64,000 nt of DNA from Microbacterium oryzae (GCF_030406385.1 NZ_JAUEPM010000003.1:62001-126000), one strand, 5' to 3'. Shown: positions 7,106 to 14,797, counted from the first letter of the stretch. Program-made: numbers and translations. Notes: generated from the sequence alone by a model not told the origin.

Positions 7106-7540
7106 TCACCGAAGGTAGTCCAGGCGCACACGTTCGTCATCGACAAGCGTGCACTGGAAGCTTGAGCGGATCTTCGCGCCAAACCCATTCTCAGCGTCGA
7201 CCTCGCCGGAGATGACTCGGCCCGAGTAAGAGGGAACGTATGGGAAAGACGCGGTGGAAGGCGCCTTGAGATTGTCCTTCACAAGACTTTGACAGGTTAC
7301 AACGGCCGCATCCATATCCGGGCCTGACGAGTCGCGATTAGCCCCCGAAACGGCAATGGAGATGATGCCGACGATCCCCAGGGCGATGATGGCGAGACAG
7401 CCGATTCCCGCGCAACCAATCCCCTGGCGTGGCTGCTTCGCTTCGTCACTTGTCGACCGCGCGGCAATGGCAGCGCCACACGTACTGCAAAAAGAAGCAC
7501 CCGAAGCGTTCTTATGGCCAACGGGGCAAGTAACGCTCAT
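7106..7540 (-). CDS. Zinc-ribbon and single-span membrane protein
   Basis: A 144-residue protein. An N-terminal zinc ribbon is suggested by MSVTCPVGHKNASGASFCSTCG (C5, then C18 and C21 with a possible His ligand at 9). It is followed by a linker, a transmembrane helix (about 43-63, GIGCLAIIALGIVGIISIAV) and an extracytoplasmic domain of about 80 residues with VVTCQSLVKDNLKAPSTASFP, GRVISGEVDAENGFGAKIR and FQCTLVDDERV. The last pattern is shared with small actinobacterial and phage membrane proteins of unknown function. It is read away from a hairpin at 7574 and appears monocistronic. Confidence 0.7.
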   Translation of the reverse strand: MSVTCPVGHKNASGASFCSTCGAAIAARSTSDEAKQPRQGIGCAGIGCLAIIALGIVGIISIAVSGANRDSSGPDMDAAVVTCQSLVKDNLKAPSTASFPYVPSYSGRVISGEVDAENGFGAKIRSSFQCTLVDDERVRLDYLR

Positions 7541-7573
7541 CGGAGTCCAATCCTTCGCCGGGTGCTGCGCTTA

Positions 7574-7597
7574 GGCCTGAAGCGCCCCCTTCAGGCC
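7574..7597. terminator. Strong hairpin downstream of the nuclease-like operon
   Basis: GGCCTGAAG (7574-7582) and CTTCAGGCC (7589-7597) form a perfect 9-bp stem with a 6-nt loop. It separates the minus-strand operon ending at 7666 from the start of the minus-strand gene at 7540, so it probably terminates the former. Confidence 0.6.
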
Positions 7598-7665
7598 CGA
7601 ATTTCCTTAAACCATCACTTCATCGAGGCAGGCACGCGTGATCCAAGGACCCTAGTTTCGCGGCG

Positions 7666-9069
7666 TCATTCACCCGTCAGCGCCTCAATATCCTCATCAG
7701 TCAACGGACGACGTATGCCCAACAGAGCAGCAGCTCGCACATGGAAGTCAACAGTCGCTTTACCGGTGGCGGTCGCGGCCTCAAACTCGACCTTCACTTC
7801 ACCGGCGTCGTCGTCGCCCTTTTCTCGGACAGTGACGGCCGCGACATGGAAGTCGTCTTCAATAGTCTCGCGGATCCGTTCGACGTCCTCACGGACCGTG
7901 TCAGGGTTCTCGTTGGCAACTGCAAGCTGACGGCTAAGCCCATGGAGCTCAATCGCGGTGAGATCGAAGTTGCGCAGAGGCGCGGACAGTTCGTCCCACC
8001 GCGCGTCGGTCCCGTCGTCGCGCGCCCTCACCTTTCGAGCGTCCGAACCCATCCAAAGCGCCCACCGGTGCACGTCGGCAACAAGACGGCCGTTACGGAC
8101 CTTCCAAGAAGCAGGCGAGGCTGCTTGTTCATCGTCGGCAATGGTGGGGTTGGGGTACAGCGCCGAGCGCCCTGCTGTCATCAGCCTCGTCGCGCGCTTC
8201 ACGATCGGCGTGACATCGAGGTCAGCCAGCACAGGGGCCATCGATTCGAGGCGCTCGAGGGTCAGCATCGACGCCAACGCTTCCCAGACCTCGGCGGCGC
8301 TTACCTCGGCCGCGCGCCGCAGGACGTAGGGCAGTACGACTCGCAGTTCACCATCGAGAAGGGGCTTCTCCCGCAACGAGTCCAAGGTCTCGCGAGTGGG
8401 GCTCTCCTTGAAGAATTCGACGAGGAGACCGGCGGTGCGGTTCAGTCGATCAGCGGTCGCTCCCGTGAATAGCTGTCGAACCGTCGTCTGGAACGCTTTC
8501 AGCGCTTCGACGGGTTCGCCTTCCTCCACTGCCGCGATTCGGTCTGCAGCCTTATCACTGAGAAGCCCTCGGCCGCCGCGCACGATGTTGGCTCGAACCA
8601 AGCCCGACAACTGCGTGTCCCGCTCTTCGTCGCGCGCGAGCGTGGGGATGCGAGAAGTCGCGGTTACCTCCGTGGCAAGAGTTCTAGTCGACGACGGAAG
8701 TTGCTTACGCAAGTCAGCAAGCACCTTCTTCTTCTCGTCGCCCAGTCCGATGAGAAGTGGCTCTTGATCCGCCAGCGACTCCACATCTCGAGCCGCGACT
8801 ACGCTCGACAACGACCCACGAATGAAGACACGACGCTCTCGTTCCTTGCCTTCCTCCCTCCAGAAGGCAATCAGGTCCGGCACATAGCTGTGGTTGAAAT
8901 ACTCCGTCGTCTTGATCTTCAGTGTTGGGTCGAGGCGCTTGAGCTCGTCAATCACCGCCGTCTTTACGCCATCGATGACGTCTGCCGATCGCGAGTGGGC
9001 CTTCGCCTGGCGGACCGCAGCAACGACGGGCGCTTCGTCTTGCATGCCCGCGTGAACCTCGATGGTCAT
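7666..9069 (-). CDS. 467-aa protein of unknown function, partner of nuclease-like protein
   Basis: The gene overlaps the preceding gene by 4 bp (ATGA), so the two products are made in step. The N-terminal 90 residues contain AVIDELKRLDPTLKIKTTEY followed by NHSYVPDLIAFW and ERRVFIRGS; the PD at 64-65 followed by a beta-strand is reminiscent of a degenerate PD-(D/E)XK fold, but no ExK is visible. The remaining 370 residues are mainly helical. They carry WKVRNGRLVADVHRWALWMG and a C-terminal domain (about 380-467) with FHVAAVTVREKGDDDAGEVKVEF followed by ATGKATVDFHVRAAALLGI. I recognise no described family. The N-terminus may be a sensor or inactive nuclease-like module. Confidence 0.72.
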   Translation of the reverse strand: MTIEVHAGMQDEAPVVAAVRQAKAHSRSADVIDGVKTAVIDELKRLDPTLKIKTTEYFNHSYVPDLIAFWREEGKERERRVFIRGSLSSVVAARDVESLADQEPLLIGLGDEKKKVLADLRKQLPSSTRTLATEVTATSRIPTLARDEERDTQLSGLVRANIVRGGRGLLSDKAADRIAAVEEGEPVEALKAFQTTVRQLFTGATADRLNRTAGLLVEFFKESPTRETLDSLREKPLLDGELRVVLPYVLRRAAEVSAAEVWEALASMLTLERLESMAPVLADLDVTPIVKRATRLMTAGRSALYPNPTIADDEQAASPASWKVRNGRLVADVHRWALWMGSDARKVRARDDGTDARWDELSAPLRNFDLTAIELHGLSRQLAVANENPDTVREDVERIRETIEDDFHVAAVTVREKGDDDAGEVKVEFEAATATGKATVDFHVRAAALLGIRRPLTDEDIEALTGE

Positions 9070-9644
9070 GCTTTACCCTTTCGGTTCAACTTCGCTTCGA
9101 TCATGCTGAGTTCCTTCGGCGTCAGCGTGAACTCCTGCTGGCGCTTGTTGTACACCAACAGCCACACCCGGTCAGCCATGAGATCAAGGATCTCCTCGTC
9201 GATGCTTTGACCATTAAGCAATCCCGTGGTGTCTGCCTCGAGTGCCGCCTTGATATGGGATCGCTTGGTGAGTTTCGGCCACTTACCTTGGGCAAATGGA
9301 AAAGTCGTAACCCACATAAACTGCCAGCGAGGGTCCTGCGTGCGAGCGATCTCTGCGGCGGTTGCGCTATATGCAATCGCGAGAAAATCCTGGTAGTCCT
9401 TCGGTTGGTTCCCGACCGACGTGTAGGACTTGTTCTCCACGAACAGGATCGACTTTGACTTGTAGATCTGGCCCTTCAGGTCGAACGTCTGCAATCCTCC
9501 ATCCAGGCAGCCTACGGTGCACTCGGGCGCCCAATCGTAAGCATCAAAATTCAGCTCGATGTGCGTCGTACTTTCTAGCCACCGCTTCGTGCGGAAGACG
9601 CCTTTGCGTCCTTCTTCATGAGCAGACTCAGCGCGCAGCGCCAC
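9066..9644 (-). CDS. PD-(D/E)XK nuclease-like protein
   Basis: A 192-residue protein with a likely nuclease core: TFDLKGQIY supplies the acidic residue D55, and the following strand SILFVENKSY supplies E70-x-K72, giving D-x14-ExK. GKGVFRTKRWLES-type residues at 14-25 form the helix before the core. MWVTTFPFAQGKW (110-122) and VWLLVYNKRQQ (160-170) are later strands. The start is GTG with a GGAGG site 4 nt upstream. It is the first gene of a two-gene operon and lies beside a TIR gene in an element, so anti-phage or anti-plasmid action is a reasonable inference. No specificity domain or methyltransferase is visible. Confidence 0.72.
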   Translation of the reverse strand: MALRAESAHEEGRKGVFRTKRWLESTTHIELNFDAYDWAPECTVGCLDGGLQTFDLKGQIYKSKSILFVENKSYTSVGNQPKDYQDFLAIAYSATAAEIARTQDPRWQFMWVTTFPFAQGKWPKLTKRSHIKAALEADTTGLLNGQSIDEEILDLMADRVWLLVYNKRQQEFTLTPKELSMIEAKLNRKGKA

Positions 9645-9678
9645 GGAACCTCCAACAGAGAATCGCCCCCTATGGCGA

Positions 9679-9690
9679 GTGTGTTCACAC
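9679..9690. promoter_or_regulatory. Inverted repeat upstream of the nuclease-like operon
   Basis: GTGTG-TT-CACAC lies 35-46 bp upstream of the GTG start of the operon. CATAG-like bases between repeat and start could be a -10. It may be an operator, but no partner regulator is known. Confidence 0.35.
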
Positions 9691-9774
9691 TATGACACAG
9701 CTGACGCCGAGCCCGGCATTCACTCACCCCCGCTCAAACCTTCGCGACCGCACCTACACGCGGTGACGTCCGGG

Positions 9775-10695
9775 TTAGAACGACGCGGGCTCAACTGGCT
9801 GCGCTGGGGGCCAAGGCTTGCCATGGCTGCGGTAGTACGGGGCGAGGGCCTGCCCGACGAGACCAGCACGCCCGACCTGGTCATTCGAGTGATATATCTC
9901 CGCCAACCTAGTCCACTGCTGAGGCGTCAATGTGTCAATCGTTGCGATACGTCTAGCGGTGGCGCCCGCGTCCATGTAGTTCTGCGCCCCACTCAGCGAA
10001 GAGAGAAGGCCGTCCACGATCTGATCGGAGAACTCAGGGATCCTACTGACCCATTCGAGTACGAGAGCCGCAACCTCGCGAGCGTTCATTTCGTTCCCCT
10101 GCGGCCATTGGGTACGACCAATGAACCCTGCGGGGTCAGCAGGGTACCGGATGACGTATCGAGGCACGCCACGTCCTAGCGCCCAGCCGACTTCCTGCTG
10201 GCACCAGGGGCTCGTTAGGAATTCGGGATGGACGAGCGCAACGAACGCCTGCATCGTCCGGAGCCCATGTTCGATCTGGTCCTGCCATGGCTGCTCGTAC
10301 TCCATCGTGTCGTGCGCCACAAAGGCATGAATCCCGGAAACCGCCAGTTCGTCTGCTACCTGACCGACGAACGCCTTGTGATGCGCAGAGTGAGAGAGGA
10401 ACACGCGCACATACCCGCTGTTCCACAACGACGATTCTGCGTCCTCGATCTGCCCCTGCGCTTCTGCGGGCGCAGCCCCGGTAACTATGGAATAGATCTC
10501 CAGCAGGTCCGCATCTGACACGTCTTTGATGCTGTCCTCGAAAGTGAAGTCGTCGCTGTTGAACCCGCCGAGCGGTTGGCAGCCATACTCGATCAGCAGC
10601 AGATTGACGCGACGAAAGTCCCAATCCCTGTCTGCGTCGATTACATCGACCAACTGACTCTTGAGGCTGAATCGTTCGCGGCGAGAAAGAGGCAC
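9775..10695 (-). CDS. TIR-domain protein, probable NAD-consuming defence effector
   Basis: A 306-residue protein. Residues 95-200 form a TIR domain: strand A VRVFLSHSAHHK, helix FVGQVADELAVSGIHAFV, HDTMEYEQPWQDQIEHGL, AFVALVHPEFLTSPWCQQEVGWALGRG (split by the fold) and VPRYVIRY. E168 in WCQQE occupies the position of the catalytic glutamate of TIR NADases such as SARM1. An N-terminal helical domain (1-75, with WDFRRVNLLLIEYG and SDADLLEIYSIV) may be an adaptor domain, and a C-terminal helical segment follows. The start is GTG. It lies 9 bp after the resolvase stop. Bacterial TIR proteins usually deplete NAD after phage sensing; the trigger here is unknown. Confidence 0.85.
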   Translation of the reverse strand: MPLSRRERFSLKSQLVDVIDADRDWDFRRVNLLLIEYGCQPLGGFNSDDFTFEDSIKDVSDADLLEIYSIVTGAAPAEAQGQIEDAESSLWNSGYVRVFLSHSAHHKAFVGQVADELAVSGIHAFVAHDTMEYEQPWQDQIEHGLRTMQAFVALVHPEFLTSPWCQQEVGWALGRGVPRYVIRYPADPAGFIGRTQWPQGNEMNAREVAALVLEWVSRIPEFSDQIVDGLLSSLSGAQNYMDAGATARRIATIDTLTPQQWTRLAEIYHSNDQVGRAGLVGQALAPYYRSHGKPWPPAQPVEPASF

Positions 10696-10704
10696 GCGGA
10701 GATC

Positions 10705-11379
10705 CTATCGATGCCCGCGTTCAACGTCAGCCGCTCGCGGGCCGCTGAGGCGCTGCTGCGCTTTGGATACGGTGTTGACGGACCATGGCTTTCCCGTAGC
10801 GGTGGTGAGGCCTTCCGCGTTCAGTTTCGAAGCTGTGCCGGTGAGCGTGTGGCTGGCGCGCAGGGTCAGTAGACGGTCAGCCGTGGCCTGAGGTAGCACC
10901 GACACCCGCCCCACGTGCTTCCCTGCCCGCTTGGCTGCCTGCATGGCGGCAGAGGTGCGCTCGGCGATAACCTCGCGCTCCCACTCGGCTACCGACATCA
11001 TCACATTGGCAACGAGCTTGCCGGTGGGGGTGCTGGTGTCCACCCCTAGGTCGATAGCCACGACGGCCCACTTTCGCGCAGTGGCCAGCTTAAGGATGCC
11101 CGAGAAGTCATGCACGCTGCGGCTCAGGCGGTCGAGCTTGGCCACTACGATGCCGCCAGCATCACGCGACTTGGGCAGGACGTGCAGCCGAGCCAGCGCG
11201 GCCTGTAGCTGCGGCCGCGCGAGTGACTTAGCCGATACCCCTTCATCCACGTACCAGAGCACGTTCCATCCGTGTGCGTCGGCATAACGCTGAATCGACT
11301 GCCGCTGGGCGTCCAGTCCGAGACCGCTGCTGGCTTGCTCCTCGGTGGACACCCGCAGGTAACCGATCATCGTGGTCAT
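10705..11379 (-). CDS. Small serine recombinase (resolvase/invertase family)
   Basis: A 224-residue protein with the catalytic domain at the N-terminus (IGYLRVSTEEQ, nucleophile S11), VAKLDRLSRSVHDF in the middle and EREVIAERTSAAMQAAKRAGKHVGR leading into a C-terminal helix-turn-helix (WSVNTVSKAQQRL). It lacks the long C-terminal domain of integrases. Such enzymes resolve cointegrates, invert segments or mobilise IS607-like units. An internal ATG three codons in (11370) could also be used. It overlaps a 42-codon gene by 3 bp and is followed directly by the TIR gene. Confidence 0.9.
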   Translation of the reverse strand: MTTMIGYLRVSTEEQASSGLGLDAQRQSIQRYADAHGWNVLWYVDEGVSAKSLARPQLQAALARLHVLPKSRDAGGIVVAKLDRLSRSVHDFSGILKLATARKWAVVAIDLGVDTSTPTGKLVANVMMSVAEWEREVIAERTSAAMQAAKRAGKHVGRVSVLPQATADRLLTLRASHTLTGTASKLNAEGLTTATGKPWSVNTVSKAQQRLSGPRAADVERGHR

Positions 11380-11504
11380 CGCTCGCCCTCGTCGCCGGTA
11401 GCTGTGATGGGTGCGGGGCAGTCCTCATCCAGCGGCGCGCCGGGCCACTCATCACGGGCAAGCTGATGGATAGCGTCATAGTGGCGGCGCTGTGCGGCGT
11501 TCAT
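11376..11504 (-). CDS. Small hypothetical protein (42 aa) coupled to the resolvase
   Basis: The frame starts MNAAQRRHYDAIHQLARDEW and ends with DEGER at a TGA that overlaps the resolvase ATG (CGATGA). A GGGAGG site lies 6 nt upstream of the ATG at 11504. The RRHYDAIHQLARDEWPGAPLDED sequence resembles a short helix with an acidic tail. I do not recognise a family. The strong ribosome-binding site and the coupled overlap suggest it is really translated, either as a small partner or as a leader that couples resolvase translation. Confidence 0.6.
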   Translation of the reverse strand: MNAAQRRHYDAIHQLARDEWPGAPLDEDCPAPITATGDEGER

Positions 11505-11836
11505 CTGGAGCCTCCCTGGCTTATCGAATATTTGCTCGAATGTGTGAACGTTAGCTACAAGGGGACCCTTTGGGCAACTATTTGCTCAATGATCCGGCTG
11601 CGCATAGTGCAATGTGATGAAGTGTCCGCGGCCATGATCGGGGGCGACTGCTCCGCATCCGTCGGCGGCTGCCTCTGTGAGCCGTCTCGGCGGGCTCACA
11701 GGGCCTGGCTAGCCCAGGCATGCCAGAGCGGCCCCCTCGAGGTGCGAGAGAGCCGCCCTGGTGCTGAGGCGACGAGTCCCAGCGCTTGGGGTGGGTATAG
11801 AAAGCGACGAAAGTCGCTCGCCCTGTCAGCGGGAGA
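11505..11836. other. 332-bp intergenic region with repeats and hairpins
   Basis: No gene seen. Two copies of TATTTGCTC lie exactly 50 bp apart (11529-11537 and 11579-11587), both followed by (G)AATG. Two hairpins follow: CTGTGAGCC/GGCTCACAG (11675-11683 and 11693-11701) and GCCTGG/CCAGGC (11703-11708 and 11714-11719). The promoter of the small gene-resolvase-TIR group must be here. The repeats could be part of a resolvase site. Confidence 0.5.
11803..11818 (-). terminator. Terminator of the coiled-coil gene
   Basis: In the minus-strand reading AGCGAC and GTCGCT form a 6-bp stem with a 4-nt loop, followed by TTTCTAT. It lies 19 bp beyond the stop of the gene at 11837. Confidence 0.6.
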
Positions 11837-12409
11837 TCATTCGACCGGGTCGGCGTAGGTGATCTGGTTGCTCAGGTTGAAGGCCGCGCCGCTGGTGTTC
11901 GCCTCGACGAAGGCGAGCGCCGCCGCGGTGTCGGCCGTCTCCGGGTACGCGGCCTTCCACGTCTCGACCACGCCGGACATCCCCGTGTGGGTTGCGCGGA
12001 TGCCGATGGCGTGCGCCAGAGTCTCATCCCCGTTGGCGATGGCGTCCTGCAGCACGTCCACTGCCTCCTGCTGGTCGATGATCTTGCGCACGCGGTCGGC
12101 AGCGTCGCGGCGCAGCAGGATGTTGCTGGCGTCCATTGGCTGGTTGCCGCGGAGTTGCTTCTCAAGGGTGGACTTCAGACCGTTGACGTGGGCGTCCTGA
12201 TCGGCCTTGAGGTTGTCGAGCTTGTTCCGGGTCTCGACCCTCAGTGCGTCGGCCTTACCGCGCTTGGCCAGGTCCGACGTCATCGGATCATCGAGGATCG
12301 CCTTGCGGGCCTTAGCGTGCGCCTCCTTCACCTGCGCGGCGCTCTCCTTGAAGCCGTTCAGCGCGGGGAGAAGGCTCGACTCGATGGCTGCGGTGGTCAT
12401 CTTGGGCAT
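11837..12409 (-). CDS. Predicted coiled-coil/helical protein of unknown function
   Basis: A 190-residue protein. Residues 1-90 are charged and helical with long heptad-like runs (KESAAQVKEAHAKARKAIL and ETRNKLDNLKADQDAHV). The second half is helical and Ala-rich (ILLRRDAADRVRKIIDQQEA, TADTAAALAFVEAN). Such proteins are common in actinobacterial phages and integrative elements and have been given names such as scaffold-like, but no motif here proves a function. The ATG at 12409 has a GGAAG site 5-6 nt upstream; the fourth codon is a second ATG. Downstream of whiB by 9 bp, so probably in one operon with it. Confidence 0.65.
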   Translation of the reverse strand: MPKMTTAAIESSLLPALNGFKESAAQVKEAHAKARKAILDDPMTSDLAKRGKADALRVETRNKLDNLKADQDAHVNGLKSTLEKQLRGNQPMDASNILLRRDAADRVRKIIDQQEAVDVLQDAIANGDETLAHAIGIRATHTGMSGVVETWKAAYPETADTAAALAFVEANTSGAAFNLSNQITYADPVE

Positions 12410-12418
12410 GGTGCTTCC

Positions 12419-12700
12419 TTACTTTCGTGAGTGCCGGGAACCGCCCGGCGCGGTGGTCTTGGTCGCTCGCTTGCGCTTCGGGCTGCGGTCGGCCCCGGCC
12501 CAGAAGCCTGAGTCGACCTTCGCCGCGGCTGCGTACGAGCCGCATAGATCAGCGATGGGACACGTGGCGCAGACGACCGCGCATGTCGCTCGCTGTTCGT
12601 CCGTTAGCTCGTCGGCGGTGAACAGCACTCGTCCGTCGCACGGCGGCGTGTAGTCGTGAAGAACCGCGTTCAGCGCGTCCCACGCTGCGTCAGCGTTCAC
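12419..12700 (-). CDS. WhiB-family iron-sulfur regulator (phage/element type)
   Basis: A 93-residue protein with the WhiB cluster ligands C21, C44, C47 and C53 (C-x22-C-x2-C-x5-C; C40 is an extra Cys) and the turn GFWAGADR (65-72) in place of the usual GVWGG. The basic tail KRKRATKTT could touch DNA. WhiB proteins bind a 4Fe-4S cluster and the housekeeping sigma factor; phage copies can repress host whiB genes. The start is GTG with a GGAGGAGG site. It lies downstream of the replication gene and the iteron-like cluster, and so may set transcription of the element. Confidence 0.85.
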   Translation of the reverse strand: MNADAAWDALNAVLHDYTPPCDGRVLFTADELTDEQRATCAVVCATCPIADLCGSYAAAAKVDSGFWAGADRSPKRKRATKTTAPGGSRHSRK

Positions 12701-12770
12701 CGCGGACCTCCTCCTGCGGCGTGCGCGATGAGTCCATACAGCCTTGAGACTTTTTCTCGGCGGCTCGGAA

Positions 12771-12885
12771 GGTAACGCCTCGCGCGTAGGGTGCCCCGGC
12801 GTTACGTGTGTTACCTCTGTTGCCTTCGCGAGAGAGGCAGGTAACAGAGGTAACGCTCCGGGGGTCTACGCGTGAGACTGTTACC
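12771..12885. repeat. GTTACC/GGTAAC iteron-like cluster
   Basis: Copies of GTTACC or its complement are at 12771-12776, 12810-12815, 12840-12845, 12849-12854 and 12880-12885, with imperfect copies at 12801-12806 (GTTACG) and 12819-12824 (GTTGCC). The inner four form an inverted repeat with 15-bp arms and one mismatch (12810-12824 and 12840-12854), each arm being two copies spaced by 9 bp. The cluster lies directly downstream of the prim-pol gene stop and upstream of whiB. It could be the replication origin of the excised element or an operator. Confidence 0.6.
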
Positions 12886-12907
12886 GTCGCCGCGCAGCGC
12901 AGAGGAA

Positions 12908-14797
12908 TCACTTCCCCTCCCGTTTCGCGCGCTCGGCGCGAAGGTCGACGCCGGCGAGCGCGTGATACGTCCCGCGGGCCTCCTTCACGATCTGCCCGGC
13001 ATTCGCCGCGCGATTGAGATAGACCTTCACCTTGCTTCCCGCCGCGCCGACTGCTTCGGCTACTTCGCCCGTGGTCAGCGCGACGCGCGAGCTGTTCACG
13101 TAGTGCACGATGTCCTGCATCAGCCCGCTGCGTGTTCCGGTGAGTTCAGCCGCCTTAGCAAGCAGGTCGTGAGCAGTGGTCTCAGACCGGCGGAGGTTGA
13201 TCACGCGCCCGGTCTTAATGTCCTCGCCCCGGGCGTTCTGATAGACAACGGTCTCCGTCTCGAACGAGAACGACAGCCGCGCTCCGGTGTAGTTGCCCTT
13301 CTCAACGGTGGCGAACCGCACGTCGGTGTCTTCGTCCTTCACAACGAGGATGTGCGACCGGGATGCGTCCCGCCAGGCGTGCGAGCCCGACAGCTTCTCA
13401 GCCGCATTACCAACGCCCTTTTTGTGGTGGTGGACTGCGATCACTGCCACGTTGAGCTCGGTCGCCAGATCGCGAATGGGGTCCAGCGCGGTGCGCACGT
13501 CCTTCAGCGAGTTCGGATCGCCCTCGACGTACGAGATGATCGGGTCGAGCACCAGCACCCGCGCGCCGGTTTCGATCAGCGCCTGCCGGATGTCGGCAAG
13601 GTCCTCCTGGATCTGCAACGCGGTGTCGCGGCCCTCGTTCGTGACGCTGATGACCTGGAGGCGTCCCGACGACAGGTCGGCGCCAGCAGCTCGCATTCGT
13701 GGCTTGAGCACCCGCCCGAGGTCGTCTTCACCGATCGCGGTCAGCACGGTAGCGGGTCCTTTGAGGTCGCCTTCGGCGGTGCCGTTCATGATCTGCGTCA
13801 CCCACGCGGCGAGCAGGGTGCTCTTGCCGACGTCGGCGGCTCCGGACAGGATCGTCAGCGTTCCCAGCGGAATCACGTCCTGGATCACCCAGTAGATGGG
13901 CTCTTCGTCGACGTCGTTGAGGTCGATCAGATTAAGCTGCCGCGCCTTCGCTCTCGGGGCGGGCTTCGGCGGCTTCTCAGGCAACCTGCTCGCCTTCGCC
14001 CGCCGGTCGTCTTCGACCCGCGTGATTGCCTTGGCCCAGGCGCGGTCGAACGCGATCAGGAACTTCGGATCGGGAAAGTCGTTGGTGTACCGCGCCCGCG
14101 CGGCCTCGTACGCCTCACGGCGACCGTCGCCCCACACGAGCCCCGACACCAGCGGGGTTATCCGGTTGAGCAGGTCGCCGTTGTCGATGCCGTCCTCGGG
14201 GAACACGGTTGCCATCCGGCGCGCCCTGTCGGCCCGCGCCTTCTGCTTCGGGTCGGTGGCGGTGCCCGCGCCGTCGAGCCACGCTTCCAGGTCTGCCGCT
14301 TCGTAGTTCCAGCCGTCCTTCTTGTGGACCAGCGCCCACTCCGGAGCAGGTGCCAGCTTCGGGCGCGCGGCGAGTTCCGGTCCGTTGTACGCGACCATGC
14401 CGATGCCGCTGCGAATGTCCACGCCCGGCATGCCCTTGAGGTCGCGGTCGATGGTGAGCTGTACGCCCTGCGGCGCACGGAAGACGTGGTGCTTCCCGTG
14501 GCCACTGCGGCTGGTGTAACTAAACGTCCGCGGAAGACCGAGGCCCGTCGCCTTGAGACTCGCGAAGCCGTCCTTCCCGTGCTTCCGATCCAGGTCTACG
14601 ACGACGATGCCCGACCGCCCGCAGTGGACGCCGATGCGCTGGCGCGGGTCGTCGGACCACCACGCGCGGATCTGCTTCGGGGACCGTGATGCGCCCCTGT
14701 CCCAGCCGAACCCCTTGAGGAACGTGCCGCTCACCGTCAGCGGGAACACGTACCACCCGACCCGCCCGAGGCTGAGCGCGATGTCGAGGTTGCTCAC
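12908..14797 (-). CDS. Bifunctional primase-polymerase / RepA-type AAA helicase
   Basis: A 629-residue protein. The N-terminal prim-pol domain (1-170) shows VVVDLD with metal-binding D68 and D70, the GHGKHH motif (99-104) and a third acid D127 in GVDIRSG. The C-terminal RecA-like ATPase (300-530) shows Walker A SGAADVGKS (318-326), Walker B VLVLDP (414-419) and AVHHHKKG (455-461). A winged-helix-like tail follows (about 560-629). Such fusions start and prime replication of plasmids, phages and satellites. GTG start, overlapping the upstream gene by 4 bp (GTGA). It sits beside the GTTACC cluster, consistent with an autonomous replication module. Confidence 0.9.
   Translation of the reverse strand: MSNLDIALSLGRVGWYVFPLTVSGTFLKGFGWDRGASRSPKQIRAWWSDDPRQRIGVHCGRSGIVVVDLDRKHGKDGFASLKATGLGLPRTFSYTSRSGHGKHHVFRAPQGVQLTIDRDLKGMPGVDIRSGIGMVAYNGPELAARPKLAPAPEWALVHKKDGWNYEAADLEAWLDGAGTATDPKQKARADRARRMATVFPEDGIDNGDLLNRITPLVSGLVWGDGRREAYEAARARYTNDFPDPKFLIAFDRAWAKAITRVEDDRRAKASRLPEKPPKPAPRAKARQLNLIDLNDVDEEPIYWVIQDVIPLGTLTILSGAADVGKSTLLAAWVTQIMNGTAEGDLKGPATVLTAIGEDDLGRVLKPRMRAAGADLSSGRLQVISVTNEGRDTALQIQEDLADIRQALIETGARVLVLDPIISYVEGDPNSLKDVRTALDPIRDLATELNVAVIAVHHHKKGVGNAAEKLSGSHAWRDASRSHILVVKDEDTDVRFATVEKGNYTGARLSFSFETETVVYQNARGEDIKTGRVINLRRSETTAHDLLAKAAELTGTRSGLMQDIVHYVNSSRVALTTGEVAEAVGAAGSKVKVYLNRAANAGQIVKEARGTYHALAGVDLRAERAKREGK

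Noticed and set aside
9066..9644. Type II restriction enzyme
   Set aside because: The active-site pattern is compatible, but there is no methyltransferase in the element and the protein is coupled to an unrelated large partner.
11675..11719. Small RNA from the hairpins before the coiled-coil gene
   Set aside because: Two hairpins are present, but no promoter for a separate RNA is clear; they may just be termination or repeat structures.
12690..12911. 73-residue reverse-strand protein upstream of whiB
   Set aside because: It covers the GTTACC array, has no ribosome-binding site and its sequence is repeat-derived. A regulatory region is more likely.
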